Part shown: piece after piece, positions 36,228 to 46,157 of the stretch | How positions within the stretch are numbered: the first letter of the stretch is position 1 | Layout: each line of letters begins with the position of its first letter | Source: DATKAS01 sp963773315 | Lineage (GTDB): Bacteria > Actinomycetota > Acidimicrobiia > Acidimicrobiales > DATKAS01 | Assembly: GCA_963773315.1 (NCBI GenBank) | Contig: CAVZAF010000002.1 | Coordinates: forward strand, 978,736 to 1,042,735 | Reading direction: 5' to 3' | DNA: 64,000 nucleotides | Notes under the pieces: model-generated | Told to the model about the DNA's origin: nothing | Databases searched by the model: none | What the model saw: the letters and a program-made list of their open reading frames with translations, nothing else | Position numbers and translations under genes: made by a program

Positions 36228-37792
36228 GTGACGCTCGACCCCGTGACGCTCGACGCGGCCGGTCTCGCCGTGCTGATCGGCCGGCTCGAGGGCATCGCAG
36301 ACGAGATGGGGGCCGTCCTGCGGCGGGCGGCGTTCAGCCCCAACATCAAGGAGCGTGCCGACTGCTCAGCGGCGCTCTTCAACGCCGCAGGCGAGCAGCT
36401 CGTGCAGGCCGAGCACATCCCGGTGCACCTCGGCGCGATGCCGGCTTCGGTGCGCGCCGTCCTCGACGTCTTCCCCGGCGGACAGGGTCTCGGCCCCGGC
36501 GAGCAGGTGGTCGTCAACGATCCGTTCGCGGGTGGGACGCATCTCAACGACGTCACGTTCGTGGCGCCGGCGTTCGTTGGTGGCGAGATCGTCGGATGGG
36601 CGGCGAACCGAGCCCATCACGCGGACCTCGGTGGTGGCGCGCCGGGGTCGATGCCCGCGGGCGCGACCGAGATCTATCAGGAGGGCTTGCGCATCCCGCC
36701 TGTGCTGTGGTCGCCGGCGCTCCGCGCGCTGATCCTCGCGAACTCGCGGACTCCCGAGGAGCGTGGCGGCGACCTCGACGCGCAGCTCGGCGCGAACGTG
36801 CTCGGCGTCGCGCCGTCTCGCGGAGCTCATCGAGCGAGATGAGCCCGTCGACGAGGTGCTCGCGTACGGCGAGCGCCGAATGCGGGCCGCGCTCCGCGCG
36901 ATGGACGACGGCACCTGGACGTTCGAGGACGTGCTCGACTCGACGGGCGAGGCGGCCGATCAGCAGCGACCTGCCCGCATCGTCGTCACCGTGACCGTCG
37001 ACGGCGATCAGATCACGTTCGACTTCACCGGCACGGATCGGCAACGAGCCGGCAACGTGAACGCGGTCGAGGCGGTGACCGTGTCTTCCGTCGCGTTCGC
37101 GCTCCGGGTCGCGACCGACCCGACGATCCCAGCGAACGCGGGAGCACTTCGACCAGTGACGGTGATCGCTCCGGCGGGGACGATCGTGGCTGCCCGACCG
37201 CCTGCCGCCGTTGGCGCCGGCAACGTCGAGGTGAGCCAGCGCGTCGCCGACGTCTGCCTCGGCGCGCTCGCGCTCGCACGACCGGGCACGCTCGGCGCGG
37301 CGTCGCAGGGCACGATGAACAACCTCATCGTCGGTGGCGACGGCTGGGTGTACTACGAGACGCTCGCCGGCGGGCAGGGCGCGAGGCCAGGCCGCGACGG
37401 CATGAGCGGCGTGCACACCGGCATGACGAACACGCGCAACACGCCGATCGAGGCGCTCGAGCAGGCGTATCCGATGCGCGTGCTGCGGTGTCGCTTGCGG
37501 CGAGGCTCGGGGGGCGTCGGCGCGGCGCGCGGCGGCGACGGCATCGAGCGCGACCTCGAGGTGCTCGAGGACGCGACCGTCTCGTTGATCACCGAGCGGC
37601 GTGTGTCGAGGCCGTGGGGTGTCGACGGTGGCGAGGCTGGGGCGGCCGGTCAGAACTGGCTCCTGCAGGGCGGTGACGAAGTCGCATGCGATCGCGCTCG
37701 CCGACAAGTGCACAGTGCGCGTCCGCGCAGGTGATGTGATCCGGGTGCTCACACCGGGCGGCGGAGGGTGGGGGCGCCGTGATCGCGACTGA
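36228..37792 (+). CDS. hyuB: Hydantoinase/oxoprolinase subunit HyuB (two insertions)
   Basis: B subunit of the HyuAB/5-oxoprolinase family, partner of HyuA. N-terminal segment LEGIADEMGAVLRRAAFSPN, then KERADCSAALFNAAGE and VNDPFAGGTHLNDVTFVAP are hallmarks. The C terminus has GQGARPGRDGMSGVHTGMTN, TNTRNTPIEALEQAYPMRV and the final VLTPGGGGWG. Extra bases near 36820 and 37684 break the frame; corrected length is 520 residues. The start is GTG 36228. It hydrolyses or carboxylates a cyclic amide or ketone in an ATP-dependent reaction; the substrate is unknown. Confidence 0.9.
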
Positions 37793-38309
37793 CCGGCTGC
37801 TCATGCGGAGCTGGCGCGAGGAGGACCTCGCGCCATTCGCCGCGCTCAACGCGGACCCGGTCGTCATGGAGCACTTCCCGAGCACGTTGACTCGGCAAGA
37901 GAGCGACGCGCTCGTCGTCCGGATCGTCAACCAGCTCGACACGCTCGGCTTCGGCCTGTGGGCGCTCGAGGTGAAGGGAACGGGTGAGTTCGTCGGGTTC
38001 ACCGGGCTCGCGGTGCAGACGTTCCCGGCGCCTTTCAATCCGTCGGTCGAGGTCGGATGGCGACTGCAGCGATCGGCCTGGGGTCACGGCTACGCGACGG
38101 AGGCCGCCTTCGCCGCGCTCGACTACGGCTTCACCGTTGCCGAGCTCGACGAGATCGTGTCGATGACCGCGGTGACGAACCTCCGGTCGCAGGCAGTGAT
38201 GCAGCGCCTCGGGATGACGAACGATCCCGCGGACGACTTCCTCCATCCGAACGTCCCGGACGGGCATCGCGTGCAACCCCACGTGCTGTATCGCATTCGC
38301 CGCCCCTGA
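37779..38309 (+). CDS. GNAT family N-acetyltransferase
   Basis: 176 residues from GTG 37779, overlapping the hyuB 3' end. RimJ/RimL-like GNAT fold: TDRLLMRSWREEDLAPFAAL at the N terminus, EVGWRLQRSAWGHGYATEAA (acetyl-CoA binding R/Q-x-x-G-x-G/A) and TAVTNLRSQAVMQRLGM, where the C-terminal helix packs. It acetylates an amine on an unknown small molecule or protein N terminus. It is the last gene of the hyu group. Confidence 0.92.
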   Translation: MIATDRLLMRSWREEDLAPFAALNADPVVMEHFPSTLTRQESDALVVRIVNQLDTLGFGLWALEVKGTGEFVGFTGLAVQTFPAPFNPSVEVGWRLQRSAWGHGYATEAAFAALDYGFTVAELDEIVSMTAVTNLRSQAVMQRLGMTNDPADDFLHPNVPDGHRVQPHVLYRIRRP

Positions 38310-38423
38310 GCACCACGCCCGCCAGCGAACTCGTGTGGAAATTCCGCCATCGGTGGCGGGTTATGCGCACCAGAACGCGAAGGGGCCGGGAAGGGGAACG
38401 GGAAGAGGGCCAGGGTGCGCCCC

Positions 38424-38429
38424 TAGGCT
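38424..38429 (+). promoter_or_regulatory. -10 box for the SDR gene
   Basis: TAGGCT, first base 14 nt before ATG 38438 in the gap after the acetyltransferase gene. Confidence 0.45.
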
Positions 38430-38437
38430 GCCCGCTC

Positions 38438-39205
38438 ATGGAGATCAAGGGAGCAGCAGCGATCGTCAGCGGGGGAGCGTCCGGCCTCGGCGAGGCCACA
38501 GTCCGCCGGCTCGTGGCGGGGGGTGCCGAGGTCACGATCCTCGACTTCAACGCCGAGAAGGGTGAGGCGCTCGCCAAGGAGCTCGGTGGCGCGACGAAGT
38601 TCTTCAAGGCCGACGTCACGAACGCGGAGCAGGTCGCCGAGGGTGTCGCGATGGCAGCCGAGTCGGCGCCGCTGCGCATCGGCATCAACTGCGCGGGCAC
38701 GGGCACCGCGGTGCGAACGATCAGCAAAGACGGCGCGCCGCACATCCGCAGCGAGTGGGATCGCGTCGTCGGCATCAACCTGGTCGGCACGTTCCTGTGC
38801 CTGACCCACGAAGCCGCGGAGATATCGAAGGCCGCTCCGCTCGCCGACGGGCTCCGCGGCGTGATCGTGAACACCGCGTCGGTCGCGGCGTTCGACGGTC
38901 AGATCGGCCAGCTCGCCTACAGCGCGTCGAAGGGTGGAGTCGTCGGCATGACGCTGCCTGCCGCGCGCGACCTCGCGGTCACCGGCATCCGCGTGTGCAC
39001 GATCGCTCCCGGCCTGATGGACACGCCGCTGCTCGGCATGCTCCCCGACGCAGCGAAGGAGTCGCTCGGCGCGAGCGTCGTCTTCCCGCGTCGACTCGGC
39101 ACCGCGGACGAGTTCGCCAAGATGGCGCTGGCCATCGTCGAGAACGACTACCTCAACGGCGAGACGATCCGCCTCGACGGCGCGATCCGGATGGCGCCCA
39201 AGTAG
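38438..39205 (+). CDS. Short-chain dehydrogenase, 3-hydroxyacyl-CoA dehydrogenase type 2-like
   Basis: 255 residues from ATG 38438. Rossmann NAD motif VSGGASGLGEATVRRLVAGG, NCAGTG, catalytic Ser in NTASVAAFDG and Tyr-x3-Lys in AYSASKGGV. The stretch QLAYSASKGGVVGMTLPAAR and the following AVTGIRVCTIAPGLMDTPLL match the HSD10/type 2 hydroxyacyl-CoA dehydrogenase group closely. A -10 box is 14 bases upstream. It probably oxidises a branched or steroid-derived 3-hydroxyacyl-CoA, fitting the nearby acyl-CoA genes. Uninterrupted. Confidence 0.92.
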   Translation: MEIKGAAAIVSGGASGLGEATVRRLVAGGAEVTILDFNAEKGEALAKELGGATKFFKADVTNAEQVAEGVAMAAESAPLRIGINCAGTGTAVRTISKDGAPHIRSEWDRVVGINLVGTFLCLTHEAAEISKAAPLADGLRGVIVNTASVAAFDGQIGQLAYSASKGGVVGMTLPAARDLAVTGIRVCTIAPGLMDTPLLGMLPDAAKESLGASVVFPRRLGTADEFAKMALAIVENDYLNGETIRLDGAIRMAPK

Positions 39206-39206
39206 C

Positions 39207-39644
39207 TCAGCTCTGGACGACCGCGGCGAGCCGAACAAGCGTCGACTCCATCGCCTTGCGGTTGCGCTCCGGCACCCGCATCATCTCGAGCGCCCACGGC
39301 GCTCGCGCGTGCGCCCACTCGAACGTCTCGGTGACGCGCGTGCCCTCGGCGACCGGCTCGAGCTCGTAGCGCCACACGTGGTGGCCCATGTGGCGCCACG
39401 CGATCTTGCGGTCCTCTTCGAACTCGACCACCTCGTTCTGCACGCGGTACGGCATGCCGAGCTTCATGTCCATGCCGAAGTGCGCGCCGAGCGCGAGGCG
39501 CTCAGGCGTGCCCTCACGCACCTTCTTCACCGAGCCCGACCCGTCGATCTCCGGATGGCGGCGCGGGTCCGCGAGCACCTCGAAGATCGCGTCGGGCGAC
39601 GCGGTGATCACCCGCTCGACGCTCACTGCTCGCTTCTCGGTCAT
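39207..39644 (-). CDS. START/SRPBCC family protein
   Basis: 145 residues from ATG 39644 (MTEKRAVSVERVITASPDAI). The helix-grip start SVERVITASPDAIFEVLADP, then GSGSVKKVREGTPERLALG and TRVTETFEWAHARAPWALEM are typical of polyketide cyclase/START-like lipid-binding proteins. It carries no catalytic motif. It begins 18 bases after the amine-oxidase stop on the same strand and converges on the SDR gene. Likely binds a hydrophobic ligand. Confidence 0.88.
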   Translation of the reverse strand: MTEKRAVSVERVITASPDAIFEVLADPRRHPEIDGSGSVKKVREGTPERLALGAHFGMDMKLGMPYRVQNEVVEFEEDRKIAWRHMGHHVWRYELEPVAEGTRVTETFEWAHARAPWALEMMRVPERNRKAMESTLVRLAAVVQS

Positions 39645-39661
39645 GAAGAGCCTCCTGTGCG

Positions 39662-40934
39662 TCAGCCGGCGAGGTCGGCGAGCACGGCTTCCGCGGCATC
39701 GCCGTCCTGAGTAGAGCGCGCCCTGGATGGACGCGGTGTCGCGGTGGTCGCCCGCAACGTATCGGCCTTCGCCCAGGCGCACGGACTGCTTGGGGTGGAA
39801 CGGCGGCCGCTGGTCGGGCTGGGCGTGGTCGATGAGGTACGTGCGGAGGTGCTGCCAACGCTCGACCGGCGGGCCGAACCATCCGATCATCTGACTGCGC
39901 ACCGCGACCTCGATGCCCGGTGCCGACGTGCCAGGGCATGCTGCCGCGATGAGGCACTGGCCCTCGGGGGCGTAGGTCGGTGCGACCGAGCTGACGACCG
40001 CGAGGTTGGCGACCGGTCCGCTGGCCTCGCCGTCGAGCACGATCATCCGTCCTTCGATGGGTGCGACCGGTGCCGCGTACCAGACGCACGCGGCCTGCTT
40101 CGAGCGCACCGAGGGCAGCCCCAAGAGCCGCGATGCCTCCGGGCCTTCTGTCGCCACGACGACGCACGAGGCTTCGAGGTGGACCCCCCCGTGCAGCCAC
40201 ACGGTCGTGCCTTCGACCGCGCCGACGCGACAATCAAGCCGTATCGCGGACTTGGGCAGTCGCTCGGCAAGCTGCGCCGGGATCGCGCCCATCCCCTTCG
40301 CGGGGAGCGCCGCGTCGCTCGACGCGAGCGTGCGGAACATCACGTCGAACATGCGGCTCGAGGTCGTGAGCGACTGGTCGAGCTGGATCCCACCGAACAG
40401 CGGTCGGAAGAAGCGATCGATCGTCGAGTCCGAGAACCCACGCTCGCGCAGGGATGCCGCGGTCGATACGTCGGGGCCGCGGAGCAGGTCGGCGGCGGAC
40501 TTGCCCAGCAGCTCCCGGCGGAGCCGAGCCATGCGGATCTTGTCGGGCAGCGTGCCGAAGGGCGCACGGGTGGCACCGAGCGCGCCAGTCGCCACGCCGC
40601 GCACGCCGGCTCCGCTGAACGGGTCGGCAAGGCGATGAAACCGACCGCCCACCCGCACCAGCGCGCCCCGGTCGAACCGCTGCAGCGAGAGCGCGGCGAG
40701 ATCGAGTTGACGTTGCGCTTCCGGGTAGGCGGTGAAGAGCACCTGGAAGCCACGGTCGAGCTGGAAGCCGTCGACCACGTCAGTGCGCACGCGCCCACCG
40801 ATGCCGTCGGATGCCTCGAGGACGACCACGTCTCGGCCAGCCTCGTGCAGTGTTCGCGCGCAGGCGAGTCCGGCCAGGCCGGCTCCGATCACGACTACGT
40901 CTACACGTTCGGCCTGCTCGGCGGCGTCAGTCAC
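39662..40934 (-). CDS. FAD-dependent amine oxidase/protoporphyrinogen oxidase-like protein (one insertion)
   Basis: GTG start at 40934 (MTDAAEQAERVDVVVIGAG). FAD-binding motif VVVIGAGLAGLACARTLHEA (residues 12-31), DGIGGRVRTDVVDGFQLDRG and the C-terminal RYVAGDHRDTASIQGALYSG, the second FAD contact. Near 39707 an extra C hides the real end GDAAEAVLADLAG and its stop at 39662-39664. The corrected length is 423 residues. It overlaps the next upstream gene by eight bases. Member of the amine-oxidase flavoprotein family, often linked to carotenoid or lipid metabolism; substrate unknown. Confidence 0.88.
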
Positions 40935-41829
40935 GTGAGACGAGCATGCTCCGAAGAGCAGCCTCGAGCGAGGGATGGGCGAACGAGAACCCTGATTCTT
41001 GGAGCTTCGTGGGCAGCACCCGCTGGCTGAAGTACAGCAGGCTCTCGGTCAGCTCGCCGCCGAGGAGCAGCGAAGGACCGAGCTTCGGCACTGGCAGCAG
41101 AGCGGGTCTGTGCAGCACACGGCCGAGTGTCTTCGCGAGCTCGCCGTTCCGTACCGGGTTCGGCGCGGTGAGGTTCACCGGGCCCGACACGTTCGCCGTG
41201 AGCAGGTGGAGGATCGCCGCGATCTCGTCGTCCAGCGCGATCCAGCTCTGCCATTGACGGCCCGAGCCGAAGTGCCCGCCGAGCCCGATTCGGAAGAGGG
41301 GAAGCTGCTTGGCGAGCGCGCCGCCCTCTGGCGTCAGCACGATGCCGCTGCGGATGTGCGCGACGCGCGTACCCGCTTGCTCTGCCGGTGCGGTCGCGGT
41401 CTCCCACGTCTTGCACAGATCGGCGAGGAAGCCCTCGCCCGGCGCGCTCTTCTCGGTGAGGATCTCGTCGCCGCGGTCGCCGTACCACCCGATCGCCGAC
41501 GCGCTCACGAGCACGGGCGGCGGCTGACGCGCCTCCGCGATCGCGCGCGCCAACAGCCCAGTGCTCTGGACGCGGCTGTCGCGGAGCACGCGCCTCTGCT
41601 CGTCGGACCATCGCTTGTCCGCGATGCCCACGCCCGCGAGGTGGATCGCCGCGCCCATGCCTTCGATCGCCGCGCGGTCGAGCCGGCCGGTCGCCGGATC
41701 CCACGTGATCTCATCCGCACCGCGCGCCGGGCGGCGCACGAGGGCAACCGGTCGATGGCCTGCGGCGACGAGGGCAGGTCGGAGCGCAGTCCCGAGCAGC
41801 CCACTCGCGCCGCTGATGAGGACGTCCAT
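40927..41829 (-). CDS. TIGR01777-type epimerase/SDR
   Basis: 300 residues. Extended SDR fold: ISGASGLLGTALRPALVAAG (NAD site), ATGRLDRAAIEGMGAAIHLA, VLVSASAIGWYGDRGDE, the conserved RSGIVLTPEGGALAKQLPLF, GRQWQSWIALDDEIAAILHL and GPVNLTAPNPVRNGELAKTL. These are the signatures of the TIGR01777 group (E. coli YfcH/SulA-like epimerase). The catalytic Tyr-x3-Lys is atypical, as in the whole group. Its stop overlaps the amine-oxidase GTG, implying coupled expression. Confidence 0.93.
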   Translation of the reverse strand: MDVLISGASGLLGTALRPALVAAGHRPVALVRRPARGADEITWDPATGRLDRAAIEGMGAAIHLAGVGIADKRWSDEQRRVLRDSRVQSTGLLARAIAEARQPPPVLVSASAIGWYGDRGDEILTEKSAPGEGFLADLCKTWETATAPAEQAGTRVAHIRSGIVLTPEGGALAKQLPLFRIGLGGHFGSGRQWQSWIALDDEIAAILHLLTANVSGPVNLTAPNPVRNGELAKTLGRVLHRPALLPVPKLGPSLLLGGELTESLLYFSQRVLPTKLQESGFSFAHPSLEAALRSMLVSRD

Positions 41830-41862
41830 CCGGTCAACGTTCCCCGTGAACGCTCGCGTCAG

Positions 41863-43712
41863 TCATTCGACGAGCGTGGGCACCGACGTGACGACGGTGT
41901 TCGGACGGAACAGGAGTCGAGCCTTCAGCGCGAGCGCGCTCTGGTTGTGCAGCGGCTGCGCGTACCAATGCGAGACGACGACCTCGGGGATCACCACGGT
42001 GATGATCTCGTCGGGGTTCTCGGCGTCGAGCTCGTCGAGGTAGCTGAGGACGGGGCCAGTGAGCTCCCGGTACGGAGAGTGCAGGAACTGGAGCGGGATC
42101 GGTGGCGCCAACTCGTCCCATGTCTTCTGCAGCTCCTGCTGCTCCTCGGGGCTCGCGACGACCGTCACGGCGCTGAGCCGGTCGGGCGCGAGCGAGCGCG
42201 CGTACGTGAGCGCTTGGAGGGTGGGCTTGTTGAGCCGGCCTACGAGCACGACGACGTTGTGCGTGTAGCGACGCGGCTTCCACTCGGGCTCGATCGTCGT
42301 CTCTCGCTCGACGTGCTTGTAGTGCCGCCCGATCGCCTTGAGCGCCATGACGATCAGCGGGATCAGCACGACCGGGATCCAGGCGCCGATCGTGAACTTC
42401 GAAACGACGACGACCGTGAGGACGATGCCGGTCGCGGCCGCGCCGACCGCGTTGACCACGAGCTTCGACTTCCATCGTGGCTCTCTGAGCTTGTGATGGT
42501 GGACGACCATGCCGGTCTGCGACAGCGTGAACCCGGTGAACACACCGACCGCATAGAGCGGGATCAGGGCGGAGGTCTTGCCCCCGAAGACGATGATCAG
42601 CAAGGTCGCGACGCCCGCCAGCACCAGAACGCCGTTCGAGAAGACGAGGCGGTCGCCTCGGTTCGCGAGCTGACGCGGCAGGAACCCGTCTCTCGCGATG
42701 ATCGACGAGAGCCGTGGGAAGTCGGCGTAGGCGGTGTTCGCCGCGAGGATCAAGATCGCGAACGTCGAGAACTGGAGGACGAAGTAGAAGACGGAGCCCG
42801 AGCCGAAGACGGCCTTGCCCATGATCGACAGCAGCGTCTCGTTCTCGGACACGGTCGGGCGCAAGCGGTGCGCGAGCACCGAGATGCCGAAGAACGTGCT
42901 GCCGAGGATCGTCGCCATCCACATGAGCGTCCGCGCCGCGTTCCGCGGCTCGGGCGAGCGGAACGCCGGCACGCCGTTCGAGATGGCTTCTACACCCGAG
43001 AGCGCGACAGCACCAGATGAGAAGGCGCGGAGCAACGCGAAGAGCGTGATGCCTGTGAGCAACGAGCCGTTCTTGCGTGACCTGATCGAGCGCCTCCTGG
43101 TTGACGGGCAGGGCGCCGAGGTTCCCGAAGTACGAGCGGAAGAGCCCGACGAGGATGAGCGAGCTCGAGCGCGAACACGTACACGTACGTCGGTCCCGCG
43201 AACAGACGCCCGGACTCCTTCACGCCGCGCAGGTTCCCAACCGTCATCAACGCGACGAAGAAGATGCACATCGGGACGCGCAGCCCTTGGGTCGATGGGA
43301 ACGCGGATGTGATCGCGGCCACTCCTGCCGACACCGACACGGCGACCGTGAGCACGTAGTCGACGAGCAGCGAGCCACCGGCGACGAGCGCGGGCGTGAT
43401 CCCGAGGTTCTCCCTCGACACGATGTAGGAGCCGCCGCCGCTCGGATAGGCGAAGAGCGTCTGGCGGTAGCTCGTCGTGACGATGGCGAGCAGGACAACG
43501 ACGATCAGCGACAGCGGCACGAGGTGGTTGAGCGCCGCCATCCCCGCGACGGGCACGAGGACGAGGAGGATCTCCTCAGTCGCGTACGCCGTGGAGGAGA
43601 TCGCGTCCGAGGCGAAGACGGCCAGGGCGATGACCTTGCTGAGCCTCTGGTGGTGCTCTTCGCTCGACGGGATCGGGCGGCCAACGAAGATCCGCTTGAG
43701 CGTCGAGTACAC
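41863..43712 (-). CDS. APC superfamily amino acid/polyamine permease (two insertions)
   Basis: About 615 residues from GTG 43712, integral membrane protein with some twelve helices. N terminus IALAVFASDAISSTAYATEE, YRQTLFAYPSGGGSYIVSRE and IIARDGFLPRQLANRGDRLV are typical of the long actinobacterial APC transporters. They carry a universal-stress-like cytoplasmic domain (here from about residue 470, NVVVLVGRLNKPTLQALTYA). Extra bases near 43154 and 43088 break the frame; the latter is again GCGCTGATC read as GCGCTCGATC. It lies next to two TrkA genes in a conserved block, which suggests TrkA-type control of the transporter. Confidence 0.9.
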
Positions 43713-43852
43713 CGCTCGCCGACGATAACGGGAACCGAGGTCACGACGGGATTTGACGTCGCGTACACGGCGACGAGGGGCGCTCGCGCTGGTGTTGCCT
43801 AGGATCTCCCCCTTCTGCCGCGCAGCGCCCTAGTCGAGTGGAGGTCGAGATC

Positions 43853-44518
43853 GTGCACGTGGTCGTCGTGGGGTGCGGGAGAGTGGGGTCGGCCCTCGCC
43901 ACCGGGCTCCTCGACGCGGGTCATTCCGTCGCGATCATTGACAAGCGTCCGGAGGCGTTCGACCGTCTCGGCACCGCGTTCGGCGGCCAGATGATCGGTG
44001 GCATCGGGTTCGACCGCGATCGTCTCAAGGAAGCGGGCATCGAGACCGCCACCGCCGTCGCGGCCGTGACCAACGGTGACAACTCGAACATCATGATCGC
44101 CCGCGTCGCGCGCGAGACGTTCAACGTCGAGCGGGTCGTCGCCCGCATCTACGACCCCCGGCGAGCTGCCATCTACCAGCGCCTCGGCATCCCGACGGTC
44201 GCGACCGTGTCGTGGGCGTCCGAGCGCGTGCTGCGCCACATCCTCCCCGAGCTCTCCGCTGTCGACTGGGTCGATCCGAGCGCCAAGGTGTGCCTGATCG
44301 AGCGGGCGATCCCGGCCGCGTGGGCGGGCAAGCTGGTGTCCGACCTCGAGCAGGTCGGCCAGGTGCGAGTGGTCGCGGTGGGTCGCCTTGGGGTCGCGCA
44401 GATCCCGAAGCCCGACCTCGTCGCTCAGGAAGGGGACGTCGCGTACGTCGTGGTGTCGGGAGATTCGATCGCGGCCTTCGACGAGCGTCTGGTCCAGGGC
44501 GCAACGGGACGGCACTGA
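43853..44518 (+). CDS. TrkA-type nucleotide-binding regulatory protein, first copy
   Basis: 221 residues from GTG 43853, preferred over GTG 43838 because GGAGG (43839-43843) is nine bases upstream. NAD-binding RCK domain VVVVGCGRVGSALATGLLDA and the partner region VARIYDPRRAAIYQRLGIP, then a RCK-C domain from about residue 145. Such proteins gate potassium uptake in response to nucleotide or proton state. It overlaps the next gene (TGATG). Together with the second copy and the APC permease it belongs to the block described for actinobacteria. Confidence 0.9.
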   Translation: MHVVVVGCGRVGSALATGLLDAGHSVAIIDKRPEAFDRLGTAFGGQMIGGIGFDRDRLKEAGIETATAVAAVTNGDNSNIMIARVARETFNVERVVARIYDPRRAAIYQRLGIPTVATVSWASERVLRHILPELSAVDWVDPSAKVCLIERAIPAAWAGKLVSDLEQVGQVRVVAVGRLGVAQIPKPDLVAQEGDVAYVVVSGDSIAAFDERLVQGATGRH

Positions 44519-45189
44519 TGCGAGTGGTGATCGCGGGCGGCGGCAGCGTCGGGAAGTTCATCGCCGAGTCGCTGCACAAGGGTGGGCACGAGGTGCTGAT
44601 CATCGACAACGACGCCGCGGTGGTGCGGCGGGCCGTGGCGGCGAACGAGCCGCCCGGCGTTCCGTGGATGAAGGCCGACGCATGCGAGGTCAGCCGGCTG
44701 GCCGAGGCCGGCGTCGACAAGGCCGACGTCGTCGCGGCCGTCACCGGGGACGACGAGGACAACCTCGTCGTGTCGCTCCTCGCGAAGCAGGAGTTCGGCG
44801 TCCCTCGCGTCGTCGCCCGGGTGAACAACCCGAAGAACGAGTGGATGTTCAACGAGAGCTGGGGTGTCGACGTCGCGGTGTCGACGCCTCACCTGCTCAC
44901 TGCCCTCGTCGAGGAAGCGGTCTCGGTGGGCACGCTGGTGCGGATCCTGTCGTTCGAGGGCGGGCGAGCTCGGCTCGCCGAGGTCACTCTCGCGGACACG
45001 TCGCCGGCGGCCGACAAGGAGATCGTCGACCTCGGGCTGCCGCGTGACTCGACCGTCGTCGCGGTGCTCCGTCGCGACCGGCTCGTCGTCCCTCGAGGCG
45101 ACACCGTGCTCAGGGTCGGCGACGAGGTGCTGGTGCTCGTCACCGACGACTCCGAGGGCGAAGTCCGCACCGTGCTCACCGGCGCCTGA
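44518..45189 (+). CDS. TrkA-type nucleotide-binding regulatory protein, second copy
   Basis: 223 residues from ATG 44518 within the preceding stop. RCK fold MRVVIAGGGSVGKFIAESLH (NAD site), DVVAAVTGDDEDNLVVSLLA and VARVNNPKNEWMFNESWGVD. The RCK-C domain covers about 135-220 (EIVDLGLPRDSTVVAVLRR). It is similar to but clearly distinct from the first copy. Probably forms a hetero- or homo-octameric ring with it. Uninterrupted. Confidence 0.92.
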   Translation: MRVVIAGGGSVGKFIAESLHKGGHEVLIIDNDAAVVRRAVAANEPPGVPWMKADACEVSRLAEAGVDKADVVAAVTGDDEDNLVVSLLAKQEFGVPRVVARVNNPKNEWMFNESWGVDVAVSTPHLLTALVEEAVSVGTLVRILSFEGGRARLAEVTLADTSPAADKEIVDLGLPRDSTVVAVLRRDRLVVPRGDTVLRVGDEVLVLVTDDSEGEVRTVLTGA

Positions 45190-45220
45190 CCCGAGTCAGG
45201 CGCCCGCTCGCGTCACAGGG

Positions 45221-45577
45221 TCACGAGTCGAGCAGCGTGTACGCGGGGTTCAGGATCACGAGACGCCCGTGCTCGGCGTGCGCGACGCCTTCGACGAGCA
45301 CACCGCGTCCCGGGTTGAGCCCACCGATCGACCTGCGGCCGGTGAACACGACCATCACCTCGCCGGTGCCGTCCGACAGCACCGCTTCGATCGACGGGGA
45401 GCCCGCCCGAGGTACGACTCTGAGGCGCTGGACCTCGCCACCGACGCGGACCGGAGCCCGCACGGCCATCGCTCCGATCTCGGTGATGCCGAGACCCGAG
45501 TAACGATCGTGCAGGCGCGCGTCGTCGAGCTCCTCGACCGAAGCCGTGAGACGGCGCTTGAGGTCCTTCAGGCCCAC
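45221..45577 (-). CDS. OB-fold nucleic-acid-binding protein
   Basis: 118 residues, start GTG at 45577. Segments GEVQRLRVVPRAGSPSIEAV, VVFTGRRSIGGLNPGRGVLV and HGRLVILNPAYTLLDS match the short OB-fold proteins found beside trkA genes in actinobacteria. It is convergent with the second trkA. The function is unknown; nucleic-acid binding is the usual inference from the fold. Confidence 0.85.
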   Translation of the reverse strand: MGLKDLKRRLTASVEELDDARLHDRYSGLGITEIGAMAVRAPVRVGGEVQRLRVVPRAGSPSIEAVLSDGTGEVMVVFTGRRSIGGLNPGRGVLVEGVAHAEHGRLVILNPAYTLLDS

Positions 45578-45621
45578 GGGGTTCAGCCTGACACAGGACG
45601 AGCGCCACTACCCTCCCTCGC

Positions 45622-46093
45622 GTGGCGACGCGGAAGCTGATCATCGCCGCGTTGTGCTGTGGCTTGGCGATCCTCCTCGCCGGCGGCCTGTGGCTCGTCG
45701 CGTCGGGCAAGGACGACGCGAAGACGTCGCCGTTGCTCGAAGCCGGCCAGACCGGCGAAGGTCGACGGACTCGACGTGACCGTGCTGGGAGGCGCGCTCG
45801 ACGGACAGGAGCTGGTGCTGACCGTCGAGGGCGGCGTGCCCGAGGGAGGCTCGACCGTGGACGACTTCGCGTCGGGCTGGTCGGTCCTCAGCCCGACGAA
45901 CGCCAAGCTGGTCCGGGCGGCCGACCGTGAGGTCGCCCTCGACGTGCCGCCGTGCTCGACCGAGCGCATCGAGCCCGGGGCGACGGCGCAGTGCTTCATT
46001 CTGTTCACGCTCGACAGCCCGCAGTCGTCGGTGGCGGGCTTCACGACGGTCTACTCACGAGACCATGACATCGCCGCCTGGCTCCTCCAATGA
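45622..46093 (+). CDS. Membrane-anchored extracytoplasmic protein, unknown function (one insertion)
   Basis: About 156 residues from GTG 45622, with TACCCT 13 bases upstream. One N-terminal membrane segment (LIIAALCCGLAILLAGGLWL) is followed by an extracytoplasmic domain with VDGLDVTVLGGALDGQELVL, PCSTERIEPGATAQCFILFT and AGFTTVYSRDHDIAAWLLQ. The pattern recalls beta-sandwich, DUF4352-like domains that follow a single anchor. An extra G near 45752 breaks the frame. The family is not certain. Confidence 0.65.
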
Positions 46094-46143
46094 CGCTGCT
46101 CCTGCACTGAGAGTTGCGTAACGAGCAGGAAACAACCGCGACC

Positions 46144-46149
46144 TAACCT
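46144..46149 (+). promoter_or_regulatory. -10 box for the ATP-grasp operon
   Basis: TAACCT, first base 14 nt before GTG 46158, in the 64-base gap between genes. Confidence 0.45.
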
Positions 46150-46157
46150 GCCGAGTC

